Assembly (NCBI GenBank): GCA_003233545.1
Contig: QILZ01000231.1
Span: 1 to 8,790, forward strand
Source of the DNA: Spirochaetales bacterium
Lineage (GTDB): Bacteria; Spirochaetota; Spirochaetia; SZUA-6
Direction of reading: 5' to 3'
Length of the DNA stretch: 8,790 nt
Below, in pieces: positions 1 to 6,102 of the stretch. The notes beneath the pieces are model-generated. The model worked only from the letters and a program-made list of their open reading frames with translations, searched no databases and had not been told where the DNA came from. A program made the position numbers and the translations under genes. Position 1 is the stretch's first letter. Every line of letters starts with the position of its first letter.

Positions 1-1502
1 AATTCCCTTTATCGTCCTTTAGAAAGTAATTTACGGCAAAGATCAGAGGCGGATTGTCGATACTGCTGCCGAAATCCAGGTTATTCTGAATATACCTGCT
101 TATGGGAATAGACAGGAAGTCCAGATTCGACATGGGGCTGTACTTTCTGACACCGGTTTTGCCGAGAGTTGCAGCCGTTGTTTCCGATTCCAGGGAGGCA
201 CCCTTTGTTATTATTCCGTGAGACCAGTTAAAAGACTGCTGTACGGGAACCCATGTATCGGAATCTCTGCCTCCGTAAATAATGCCGCCTAAAGGCACTC
301 CTGCCGGGTCGTGCTCTGTTAGGCAGGGAATCGAGCGCAAGGGTAAAACGTGCATTGGGATGCGATGCCGGAATCTCTTTCCCGTCTGAGTCCTTTTTCC
401 CCTTAAACCAGTCTCCCGAATGATTTCTTCCTTTATCAGGAATTTCATCATCCATTCCCACCCAGTAGGGTGTATTATCATGAATCAGTATATTGGAGAA
501 GATCAGTTCCCGTGGTGTATGAAGAGCTTTCCATATCTCAGGATCATCATCGGAATTAATACCGAGTATTATTCCGAACATGCCGTTCTCTACATTCGCT
601 GCCCTGACTTCTCCGTTTATTTTTCTTAAATATGCAATATCATCTCCCACTATCCGTTCGCCGGTTACCATGGCAGTCGACGTTTTGCCGCACATCGACG
701 GAAATGCTCCCGTGAAATAGGTTACCCTGCTATTCGGGCCGTTTACTCCCATTACAAACATATGTTCTGTGAGCCAGCCTTCCCCGGATGACTTGTTGAT
801 TGCCAGTCTCATGGCCAGTTTTTTAAGCCCCAGGGTATTTCCGCCGTACTGAGTGTTCATGCTGTAGACAATTTCTCCGTCGAGGTCTATATAAACACGC
901 CGTTTTTCTATATTCCTGCTTACATTGTTTTCAAGTTCCCCTTCGCTGTGTACGAATTTAAAGAACCTGTCCATTCCCTTTCTGTTTGTAAATTCTTTGT
1001 AACCTGGTCTGTAAAGTATAGTTTCGCTGTGAGCGACGTACGGTGAATCCGTCAGCTGCACGCACGGTATTGTAAACTCGGAATTATTCGGGCCCAGGGA
1101 ATAGAAACAGATGAACATTTCATGGCCATCCATTACATTTGTCATTATTCCTTCCAGATCCTTTAAGCCTTCCTTTTTATCTATCGAATTGATATTCGGC
1201 CCCAGATTTACACCTTCGGGAAGAAGATACTTTGTCCGTGCTCTATCCCTTGCCTGGTCGTAGTAACCGTCGAAGTGTACTGTATGCCCCTCTGTTTTAA
1301 GCTTTGTTTCCTCTCCTGCTGCTACGGACCTGTCCCTTATGTATTGTATATCATCATCCGAATCACCGGATACGAAAGCTTTTGCGGGGTTAAGCAGTTT
1401 AATGTATTTTACAAGAAACTCATTTAAGGTCTTATTTCCGATAGTCTCGATTTTTTTGTAATTTTTTTCGCTTAGAAAATCTTTAAGAAATTGTTCCGAC
1501 AT
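1..1502 (-). pseudogene. pckG: GTP-dependent phosphoenolpyruvate carboxykinase, frameshifted and cut by the window edge
   Basis: The enzyme interconverts oxaloacetate plus GTP and PEP plus CO2 plus GDP in the cytosol, linking the C4 acids to glycolysis or gluconeogenesis. The first frame runs from ATG at 1502 for about 395 residues of family sequence. It shows the Mn-site stretch YGGNTLGLKK (219-228), the P-loop FPSMCGKTS (267-275) with the reactive Cys 271, GDDIAYLR (286-293) and HPNARFT (381-387). The frame then goes wrong near 315-322 and would end at 228 after about 29 unrelated residues. The family sequence resumes in another frame (EHDPAGVPLGGIIYGGRDSD, then SLESETTAATLG and SNLDFLSIPI) and is still open at position 1. 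Family members are about 600 residues, so roughly the last 100 lie outside. The start is supported by an AAGGAAAGGG Shine-Dalgarno sequence at 1510-1519, 7 nt away. The frame change equals one extra base or a loss of 2 mod 3. It could be a real mutation or a sequencing error. Family assignment is secure. Confidence 0.93.
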
Positions 1503-1527
1503 TTTAACACCCTTTCCTTAAAATATT

Positions 1528-1556
1528 TTGTTAAATTCTCCATGCCAGTATATAAT
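1528..1556 (+). promoter_or_regulatory. candidate distal lysS promoter
   Basis: TTGTTA (1528-1533), a 17-bp spacer and a perfect TATAAT (1551-1556) point toward lysS. A transcript from here would have a leader of about 70 nt, but no Shine-Dalgarno sequence precedes the lysS ATG on that leader. It overlaps the possible pckG -10 on the other strand. Confidence 0.45.
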
Positions 1557-1575
1557 GCCGGGAAAATAAAAGAAA
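1547..1575 (-). promoter_or_regulatory. possible pckG promoter
   Basis: On the minus strand TATACT (1547-1552, 5/6 match to the -10 consensus) lies about 45 nt before the pckG ATG. The hexamer 17 bp further upstream, TTTCTT (1570-1575), is a poor -35. The -10 overlaps the TATAAT of a plus-strand promoter candidate, so the two directions may compete. The direct repeat ATGCC (1542-1546 and 1555-1559) brackets this spot. Weak support; inferred by eye. Confidence 0.3.
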
Positions 1576-1594
1576 GTTATTTATCATCTATTTC

Positions 1595-1623
1595 TTGAAA
1601 AAAATCCATAACTCCCATATATT
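1595..1623 (+). promoter_or_regulatory. proximal lysS promoter, placed for a nearly leaderless mRNA
   Basis: TTGAAA (1595-1600), an exact 17-bp spacer and TATATT (1618-1623) form a good sigma-70-type promoter. Only 9 nt separate the -10 box from the ATG at 1633, so the expected transcription start is about 2-4 nt before the start codon. This fits the absence of a ribosome binding site in front of lysS. Confidence 0.6.
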
Positions 1624-1632
1624 CCTTAACGT

Positions 1633-3240
1633 ATGGCAAAAAAGAGTTTACATTGGGCAGATATTACTGCGGAAAAGATTATAAGGGAAAAGGGCAGGAA
1701 GGACCGTTATGTATGTGCTTCGGGAGTTACACCCTCCGGTACGGTACATATAGGCAATTTCAGAGAGATAATATCGGTGGATCTCGTGGTTCGTGCTCTT
1801 AAGAGACTAAGGGAAAATACCCGGTTTATCTATTCCTGGGATGATTATGATGTCTTTAGAAAAGTACCGGTAAATATGCCCGGTCAGGATAAACTTAAAA
1901 AGTACTTAAGACAGCCGATAACACTGACCCCTGACCCCTACGGTCAGAGTGAGAGTTACGCAAGAAGGAATGAGATAGAGATCGAGAAGCTCATGCCTGA
2001 GGTAGGAATTTATCCCGAGTATATTTACCAGTCGGAGCAGTACAGGAATTCCGTGTATGCGGAAGGGATAAAAAAAGCTCTGGTGAATAAAGAGATTATT
2101 CGCAGGATATTGAATGAACATAGAACTCAGCCGCTTGCCGATAACTGGTGGCCTGTTACGGTTTTCTGTTCTTCCTGCAACAGGGATACAACGGAGATTA
2201 CAGGATGGGATGGCGATTATGGTATCAGCTACACGTGCACTTCCTGCGGTAATGAGGAAACAGCGGATCTGCGGCGTACTTCGTCTGTAAAACTTTTCTG
2301 GAGGGTGGACTGGCCGATGCGGTGGGCGTTCGAAAAGGTCGATTTTGAACCCGCAGGAAAGGATCATCACTCGGAAGGCGGTTCCTTTGATACTGCAAAA
2401 AAGATAGTACGGCAGGTGTACGGCTATGAACCGCCTGTAACTTTCCAGTATGATTTTATAGGAATAAAGGGGCGCGGCGGCAAGATATCATCCTCAACAG
2501 GTGAAGTTGTAAGTTTAAAGGATGTTCTCGAAGTTTATCAGCCGGAGATTGTCAGATATCTGTTCGCAGGGACCCGGCCAAATACTGAATTTGTTATTTC
2601 GTTCGACCTCGATGTGATAAAGATATACGAAGATTATGACAGGTGCGAGAGAATCTACTATGGGCTTGAGAATGTATCCGAAAAGAGGCAGGAAAAGGAA
2701 AGGAGAATATACGAACTTTCCTCGGTCTCCGAAGTGCAGACAGAGGCTCCTTACCAGCTGCCTTTCCGCCATCTCTGTAATTTGATGCAGATTCATAACG
2801 GCGACAGCGAAAAGGTGCTGTCTCTCCTGAAAGAGGAGGTAAAGGGGACCTGTGAGGATGAGTATAAGAGATATGTAAATTCTCTGGAAACGTTAAAGAT
2901 AAGAGCTTCATGCGCCTGGAACTGGATTACTAATTTCGCACCTGAGGATTTTCAGTTCCGGCTGGTGGAGGAAAACTCTCCTCCTGTTTCCCTGGAAAAA
3001 AATATTATATCCGCTGTTAAGCAATTGGCGGAGGAGTTTAATTTAAAATATGATTCTCTCGATGAGCGTTCATTGTCCGGGCTTATCTATTCCGCTGCTC
3101 AGGATAACGATATCGAACCCCGTGATTTTTTTAAAGCTGTATACAGAATACTCATAGGAAAAGAAAAAGGGCCAAGGCTTGCATCGTTTATGCTCAGTAT
3201 CGGAAGAGAAAAAATACGTTCGATTTTTTCAAGATACTAA
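1633..3240 (+). CDS. lysS: class I lysyl-tRNA synthetase
   Basis: Charges tRNA-Lys with lysine, using ATP, in the cytosol. The 535-residue protein has the class I Rossmann-fold signatures: HIGN (39-42, the HIGH motif) and KISSS (284-288, the KMSKS motif). Between them are two CxxC pairs, C179/C182 and C202/C205, that look like a zinc knuckle. The C-terminal half is mostly helical, as expected for the anticodon-binding region. Its length is normal for the archaeal-type class I enzyme and the frame is intact. Most bacteria carry the unrelated class II LysRS; class I is typical of archaea, spirochaetes and some alphaproteobacteria, so this gene is also a lineage marker. The ATG at 1633 is the natural start, but no Shine-Dalgarno sequence precedes it and a -10 box lies 9 nt upstream. 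rpiA follows after 52 bp on the same strand and may be co-transcribed. Confidence 0.95.
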   Translation: MAKKSLHWADITAEKIIREKGRKDRYVCASGVTPSGTVHIGNFREIISVDLVVRALKRLRENTRFIYSWDDYDVFRKVPVNMPGQDKLKKYLRQPITLTPDPYGQSESYARRNEIEIEKLMPEVGIYPEYIYQSEQYRNSVYAEGIKKALVNKEIIRRILNEHRTQPLADNWWPVTVFCSSCNRDTTEITGWDGDYGISYTCTSCGNEETADLRRTSSVKLFWRVDWPMRWAFEKVDFEPAGKDHHSEGGSFDTAKKIVRQVYGYEPPVTFQYDFIGIKGRGGKISSSTGEVVSLKDVLEVYQPEIVRYLFAGTRPNTEFVISFDLDVIKIYEDYDRCERIYYGLENVSEKRQEKERRIYELSSVSEVQTEAPYQLPFRHLCNLMQIHNGDSEKVLSLLKEEVKGTCEDEYKRYVNSLETLKIRASCAWNWITNFAPEDFQFRLVEENSPPVSLEKNIISAVKQLAEEFNLKYDSLDERSLSGLIYSAAQDNDIEPRDFFKAVYRILIGKEKGPRLASFMLSIGREKIRSIFSRY

Positions 3241-3276
3241 AATTCAGAGTACACTGTGCGGTATTACAAAAGTTAT

Positions 3277-3284
3277 AGAGGTGA
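3277..3284 (+). promoter_or_regulatory. rpiA ribosome binding site
   Basis: AGAGGTGA lies 8 nt before the ATG at 3293 and sets that start. An in-frame GTG at 3281 is part of this site, so it is unlikely to be the start codon. Confidence 0.7.
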
Positions 3285-3292
3285 AAAGCGTT

Positions 3293-3969
3293 ATGAAACC
3301 GGAAGAATTAAAGAAACTCATAGGTTATAAAGCGGTAGATGATCTTGTTGTAAGCGGGATGAAAATAGGGCTCGGAACCGGCTCGACGGCTATCGAATCG
3401 GTTCGCAGGGTAGGTGAAAAGTCGCAAAGAGGAGAACTTAAGAATCTTGCCATTGTTGCAACAAGCTTCGGAACAAGACTGTATATACACTTGGAGATCC
3501 TGTGATAAATGGGGATCTTGATCTTACAATCGATGGTGCCGACGAGGTCGATCCGGAGTGGAATTTGATAAAGGGCGGCGGCGGAGCTCTTCTCATAGAA
3601 AAAATCGTAGGCTATGCTTCGAAAAGGTTCTGTATCATTGTCGATGAATCAAAAATCGTTGGCGAATTGGGAGAAAAACGTCCTGTTCCCATAGAGGTGG
3701 TTCCGGAAGCGTTTGTTACCGTAAAAGGTACATTGCATGCACTGGGGGGAAGAGCCGAAATACGTATGGCGAAAATGAAAGCGGGCCCTGTTAACACCGA
3801 AAGAGGGAATATTATAGTGGATTTGTATATACACGGTTTCCGCCCTGAAGAACTGGAAAAGACATTAAATCAAATTCCCGGTGTTGTAGAAAACGGTATA
3901 TTCGCAGGCAGGACAACAGACCTGTATATAGCCTACGGCGACGGCCGCATAGAGAGTAAAAGCCGGTAG
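3293..3969 (+). pseudogene. rpiA: ribose-5-phosphate isomerase A, broken by a frame-shifting deletion
   Basis: RpiA interconverts ribose 5-phosphate and ribulose 5-phosphate in the non-oxidative pentose phosphate pathway. The N-terminal part (3293 to about 3484) has the phosphate-loop sequence GLGTGST (26-32) and reaches VATSFGTRLY. That frame then runs through six unrelated residues to a TGA at 3503-3505. The rest continues in another frame from about 3481: YTLGDPVINGDLDLTIDGADEVD, written here as YTLGDPVI then DGADEVD, KGGGGALLIEK with the catalytic Glu, PVPIEVVP and IPGVVENGIF, ending at 3969. Compared with E. coli RpiA, about 5-7 residues are missing at the junction along with the frame. 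This matches a deletion of 19-25 nt (1 mod 3) between two GTAT copies, of which one remains at 3481-3484. As written, no full-length enzyme can be made. The downstream part could start at the GTG at 3502 but would lack the phosphate loop. A sequencing or assembly fault remains possible. It follows lysS by 52 bp with its own Shine-Dalgarno sequence. Confidence 0.9.
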
Positions 3970-3988
3970 AACCTGTACGGTCTTTTAA

Positions 3989-4126
3989 TCAGCCTATTTT
4001 AATTTCTTTCCCGGTTTTTGCATCTTTTATAGTACAATTCTTATGCTTCTTCATGATCGATTTTGCAAACTCTTTGCTGTCTGTTTCTGCAAGCAGGTCT
4101 TTGTCTTCGTAGATATAGAAAAGCAT
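3989..4126 (-). CDS. 45-residue small protein, family unknown
   Basis: I do not recognise this protein. The evidence that it is a gene is strong for its size. It has an ATG at 4126, a Shine-Dalgarno AAGGGGTG (4135-4142) 8 nt upstream, and a near-consensus promoter giving a leader of about 25 nt. The product is highly charged, with 10 Lys and 8 Asp/Glu. It reads like a strand (LFYIYEDKD), a helix (DSKEFAKSIMKKHK) and a final strand or hairpin (CTIKDAKTGKEIKIG) around a single Cys31. There is no signal peptide or membrane segment, so it should be cytosolic. It converges on rpiA with 19 bp between the stops and is divergent from the exonuclease gene. No terminator is evident between it and rpiA. 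Function cannot be assigned. Confidence 0.75.
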   Translation of the reverse strand: MLFYIYEDKDLLAETDSKEFAKSIMKKHKNCTIKDAKTGKEIKIG

Positions 4127-4158
4127 TTCTTAAGCACCCCTTATATTAGTAATTATTT

Positions 4159-4187
4159 ATTATACTATATATATTTTCGGATGTTAA
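4159..4187 (-). promoter_or_regulatory. strong promoter of the 45-residue gene
   Basis: On the minus strand TTAACA (4182-4187, 5/6 match to the -35 consensus), a 17-bp AT-rich spacer and a perfect TATAAT (4159-4164) lie about 33 nt before the start codon of the small gene. This is the best promoter match in the window. The -35 box is also one arm of an inverted repeat. Confidence 0.7.
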
Positions 4188-4204
4188 GCCTGAATTTAAC
4201 AGGC
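4182..4204. repeat. overlapping inverted repeats in a divergent promoter region, possible operator
   Basis: Two dyads overlap here. TGTTAA (4182-4187) pairs with TTAACA (4196-4201) across 8 bp, and GCCTG (4188-4192) pairs with CAGGC (4200-4204) across 7 bp. The first arm is the -35 box of the small gene, and the exonuclease promoter lies just to the right. This is a plausible regulator binding site for one or both genes. Chance cannot be excluded for arms of 5-6 bp. Confidence 0.4.
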
Positions 4205-4218
4205 AGAAAATAATTTTC

Positions 4219-4247
4219 TCTTGAACAGCCGGAACATTCGGTATACT
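4219..4247 (+). promoter_or_regulatory. candidate exonuclease promoter next to the start codon
   Basis: TATACT (4242-4247, 5/6 match) ends 10 nt before the ATG at 4258. The clearest -35-like hexamer, TTGAAC (4221-4226), gives a short 15-bp spacer; a 17-bp spacer would use TCTTGA (4219-4224). The expected mRNA would have a leader of only about 3-5 nt. Confidence 0.4.
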
Positions 4248-4257
4248 TTTGTTGTAT

Positions 4258-4815
4258 ATGAAACCTGCACGTAATGTAAAAGAAATTGTAAACACGCTTA
4301 TTCATGACAAACCTTTAATTGTCGATACGGAAACTACGGGTTTAAGAAACAGTGATGAAATTATAGAAATAGCAGTGGTCGATATAAACGGTAATGTTCT
4401 GGTAAATACCCTTATACATCCCGCTCAGCCCGTACCTTTAGATGCTTCCGGTGTTCACGGAATAACCGAAGAGGATATTAAAGATGCCCCGACATTCGAT
4501 ATTGTCTGGAAGGGGCAGCTGGAAGAACTGTTTCAAAGACATATCGTCTGTACGTATAATGCGGATTTTGATATAAGAATGTTCAGACAAACCCTTAAAA
4601 TATACGGGTTTCATCTGCCTCCCGGGATAAAGACAGCCTGTATAATGAAGCTGTTTGCTGAGTATAGAGGTGACTGGGACTACCGGAAGAATCATTTTAA
4701 GTGGTTTAAGCTTAAAGAAGCGGCAGAATTGTGCGGTATCGATCCTGCGGGTCTGCACAGGGCATTGCAGGACACACAGCTTGCCCGTGAAGTTCTGCTC
4801 TGCATGGGAAAGTAA
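4258..4815 (+). CDS. DnaQ-like DEDDh 3'-5' exonuclease
   Basis: A 185-residue single-domain exonuclease of the DnaQ/epsilon superfamily, expected to remove nucleotides from 3' ends of DNA or RNA with two metal ions. The Exo I motif is VDTETTGL with D23 and E25, Exo II is YNADFD with D105, and Exo III is HRALQDT with H167 and D172. The full DEDD+H set is therefore present, and HGITEEDI (67-74) is also typical. The length fits a stand-alone exonuclease: there is no polymerase, helicase or GIY-YIG part. It could be a separate proofreading subunit, or a repair or RNA-trimming enzyme; the sequence does not decide which. The ATG at 4258 is preferred. Two in-frame TTG codons (4249, 4252) would add only 2-3 residues. 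No Shine-Dalgarno sequence precedes any of them. It ends 18 bp from the convergent MFS gene, with no terminator seen between. Confidence 0.88.
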   Translation: MKPARNVKEIVNTLIHDKPLIVDTETTGLRNSDEIIEIAVVDINGNVLVNTLIHPAQPVPLDASGVHGITEEDIKDAPTFDIVWKGQLEELFQRHIVCTYNADFDIRMFRQTLKIYGFHLPPGIKTACIMKLFAEYRGDWDYRKNHFKWFKLKEAAELCGIDPAGLHRALQDTQLAREVLLCMGK

Positions 4816-4833
4816 CCGGCAGACAGGATTAGC

Positions 4834-6045
4834 TTATACTCTTAAACGTTTCTTTTCTTCGAGGAAAAATATAAGGAGTAAAGCCGTTATCAGGAGAATT
4901 ATGAGCAGCAGAATCGGCAGCAGGTAATGGGAAGATGTTTTGTGAAGGAGTTCCATAACAGGAACAATTGCAACGGCGGCGCCGTTGCCTAAAAGCTGCA
5001 GATAGGCGACGGAGATGCCTGCATATTTAGGTCCGCTTACCTCGGTGGAAAATGTCAGCAGTATAGGCAGTAACGAAATAAGAAAAAATCCTATCAGAAC
5101 GGCATTTATCAGGTTGATTGTATAACTGCCGGTTATAAGTAAAACCGAAAGGGAAATTATTGCCGCAGAAGCTCCGAGGAAAAGAAAGGGTTTTCTCCTC
5201 ATAACAATATCCGAAATAAGAGGAATAATAACACATCCTATCATTCCCGAGAAAATAAGTACTCCTGCTATATTACCCGCCTTGATCATCGATATTCCGT
5301 GCATTTCCGTAAGTATTTTTTCTAACCAGGTGGCGAGTCCGTTAAAAACTCCGATTCCGATAAAAGCTATAAAACCCAGAAGCACAAAATTACGGATTCT
5401 AAAGAGGTTTTTAATTCCTTCGCCATAGGAAACTTCCTCTGTAGGTTCCTCTTTTTCCGGAGGTAATAAAGGCCGGGCTTTCCCGAATATGAAAAAGATA
5501 AAAATTCCTGAAAAGGCAGACACAAAATAGATAAGATTCATAGTTATAAAACCCTTAAAAGAAACAAGCTGGGGCGTTAAGGCAAGGCCGACCAGCATAC
5601 CTATAAAAAGAGCCAGAGAACCGAGTCCTACGGCGGTTGCTTCTTCATGTTTGGGGAACCATACCGATACGAGTTTGGTTACACTGTTAAGAACAAAGGG
5701 CTGCCCGACGGCTATACCGATCTGCGAAATTAACAGTATTGTGTACGAGTATGGATTTATAAGGCGAAAGGCTGCAAATACGCCTGTAAACAGGGCTCCG
5801 ATACCGACGCTGAATCTGAACCCTTTCCTGTCGATTACTATTCCTGCAGGTATGGATAAAAATAGATATACAATCGGAAAAACGAGTGCCAGAAACCCGA
5901 CTTTCATGGCGGAAATATTCAGAGTTTTTTCTATGAAGGTGTCTATTGCCGCGAAGTTCAGCCAGAACAGCTGTGTCAGAGCCGTGATATACATATAAAC
6001 GGCTAAAACAATCCATCTGTACCTGTAAATTCTATAATTTTCCAT
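4834..6045 (-). CDS. major facilitator superfamily transporter, FLVCR-like
   Basis: An inner-membrane secondary transporter of 403 residues from the ATG at 6045, with about 12 hydrophobic segments. The central cytoplasmic loop is charged (KARPLLPPEKEEPTEE) and separates the two six-helix halves. Between helices 2 and 3 is a motif-A-like GIVIDRKGFR, the usual MFS gating loop. The stretch GQPFVLNSVTKLVSVWF followed by EEATAVGLGSLA resembles the eukaryotic FLVCR and related bacterial MFS proteins, but the substrate cannot be read from this. Other in-frame starts are ATG 6057 and TTG 6081, adding 4 or 12 residues. I chose 6045 because the protein then begins MENYRIYRYRW just before helix 1, but no start has a Shine-Dalgarno sequence. 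It follows the HD-GYP gene by 57 bp on the same strand and could be co-transcribed with the kinase. Confidence 0.85.
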   Translation of the reverse strand: MENYRIYRYRWIVLAVYMYITALTQLFWLNFAAIDTFIEKTLNISAMKVGFLALVFPIVYLFLSIPAGIVIDRKGFRFSVGIGALFTGVFAAFRLINPYSYTILLISQIGIAVGQPFVLNSVTKLVSVWFPKHEEATAVGLGSLALFIGMLVGLALTPQLVSFKGFITMNLIYFVSAFSGIFIFFIFGKARPLLPPEKEEPTEEVSYGEGIKNLFRIRNFVLLGFIAFIGIGVFNGLATWLEKILTEMHGISMIKAGNIAGVLIFSGMIGCVIIPLISDIVMRRKPFLFLGASAAIISLSVLLITGSYTINLINAVLIGFFLISLLPILLTFSTEVSGPKYAGISVAYLQLLGNGAAVAIVPVMELLHKTSSHYLLPILLLIILLITALLLIFFLEEKKRLRV

Positions 6046-6051
6046 GTACAG

Positions 6052-6066
6052 TACCATATAATGGTA
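6052..6066. repeat. inverted repeat at the MFS start, possible operator
   Basis: TACCAT (6052-6057) and ATGGTA (6061-6066) are perfect 6-bp arms around ATA. The repeat lies just upstream of the preferred MFS start at 6045 and contains the alternative ATG at 6057. On the minus strand a poor promoter, TTGATT then TATGGT with a 17-bp spacer, overlaps it. Its position fits a repressor site or a translation-control element, but the site is short. Confidence 0.35.
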
Positions 6067-6102
6067 TTGTTCATAAATCAAGTGTCTGTTTTTTACAGCC
6101 TG

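Noticed and set aside
420..629. Plus-strand small gene inside pckG
   Set aside because: It is antisense to the well-conserved PEPCK P-loop to GDW region, with no start signals or motif.
1906..2370. Long open frame antisense to lysS
   Set aside because: It lies wholly inside the intact synthetase gene, has no ribosome binding site and its protein has no recognisable motif. It is a shadow of lysS codon use.
3470..3510. Programmed frameshift in rpiA
   Set aside because: There is no slippery heptamer or following stem, and residues present in E. coli RpiA are missing at the junction, so a deletion explains it better.
3502..3969. Separate gene starting at GTG 3502
   Set aside because: The frame continues the RpiA sequence already upstream of the GTG (TLGDPV) and there is no ribosome binding site. 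It is the back part of the broken rpiA.
3970..3988. Bidirectional terminator between rpiA and the small gene
   Set aside because: The 19 bp hold no stem longer than 3 bp; the same is true of the 18 bp at 4816-4833.
6086..6098. Hairpin CTGT-TTTTT-ACAG between the HD-GYP and MFS genes as terminator
   Set aside because: The stem is only 4 bp of mixed pairs, without a following U tract on the transcribed strand, so it is too weak to call.
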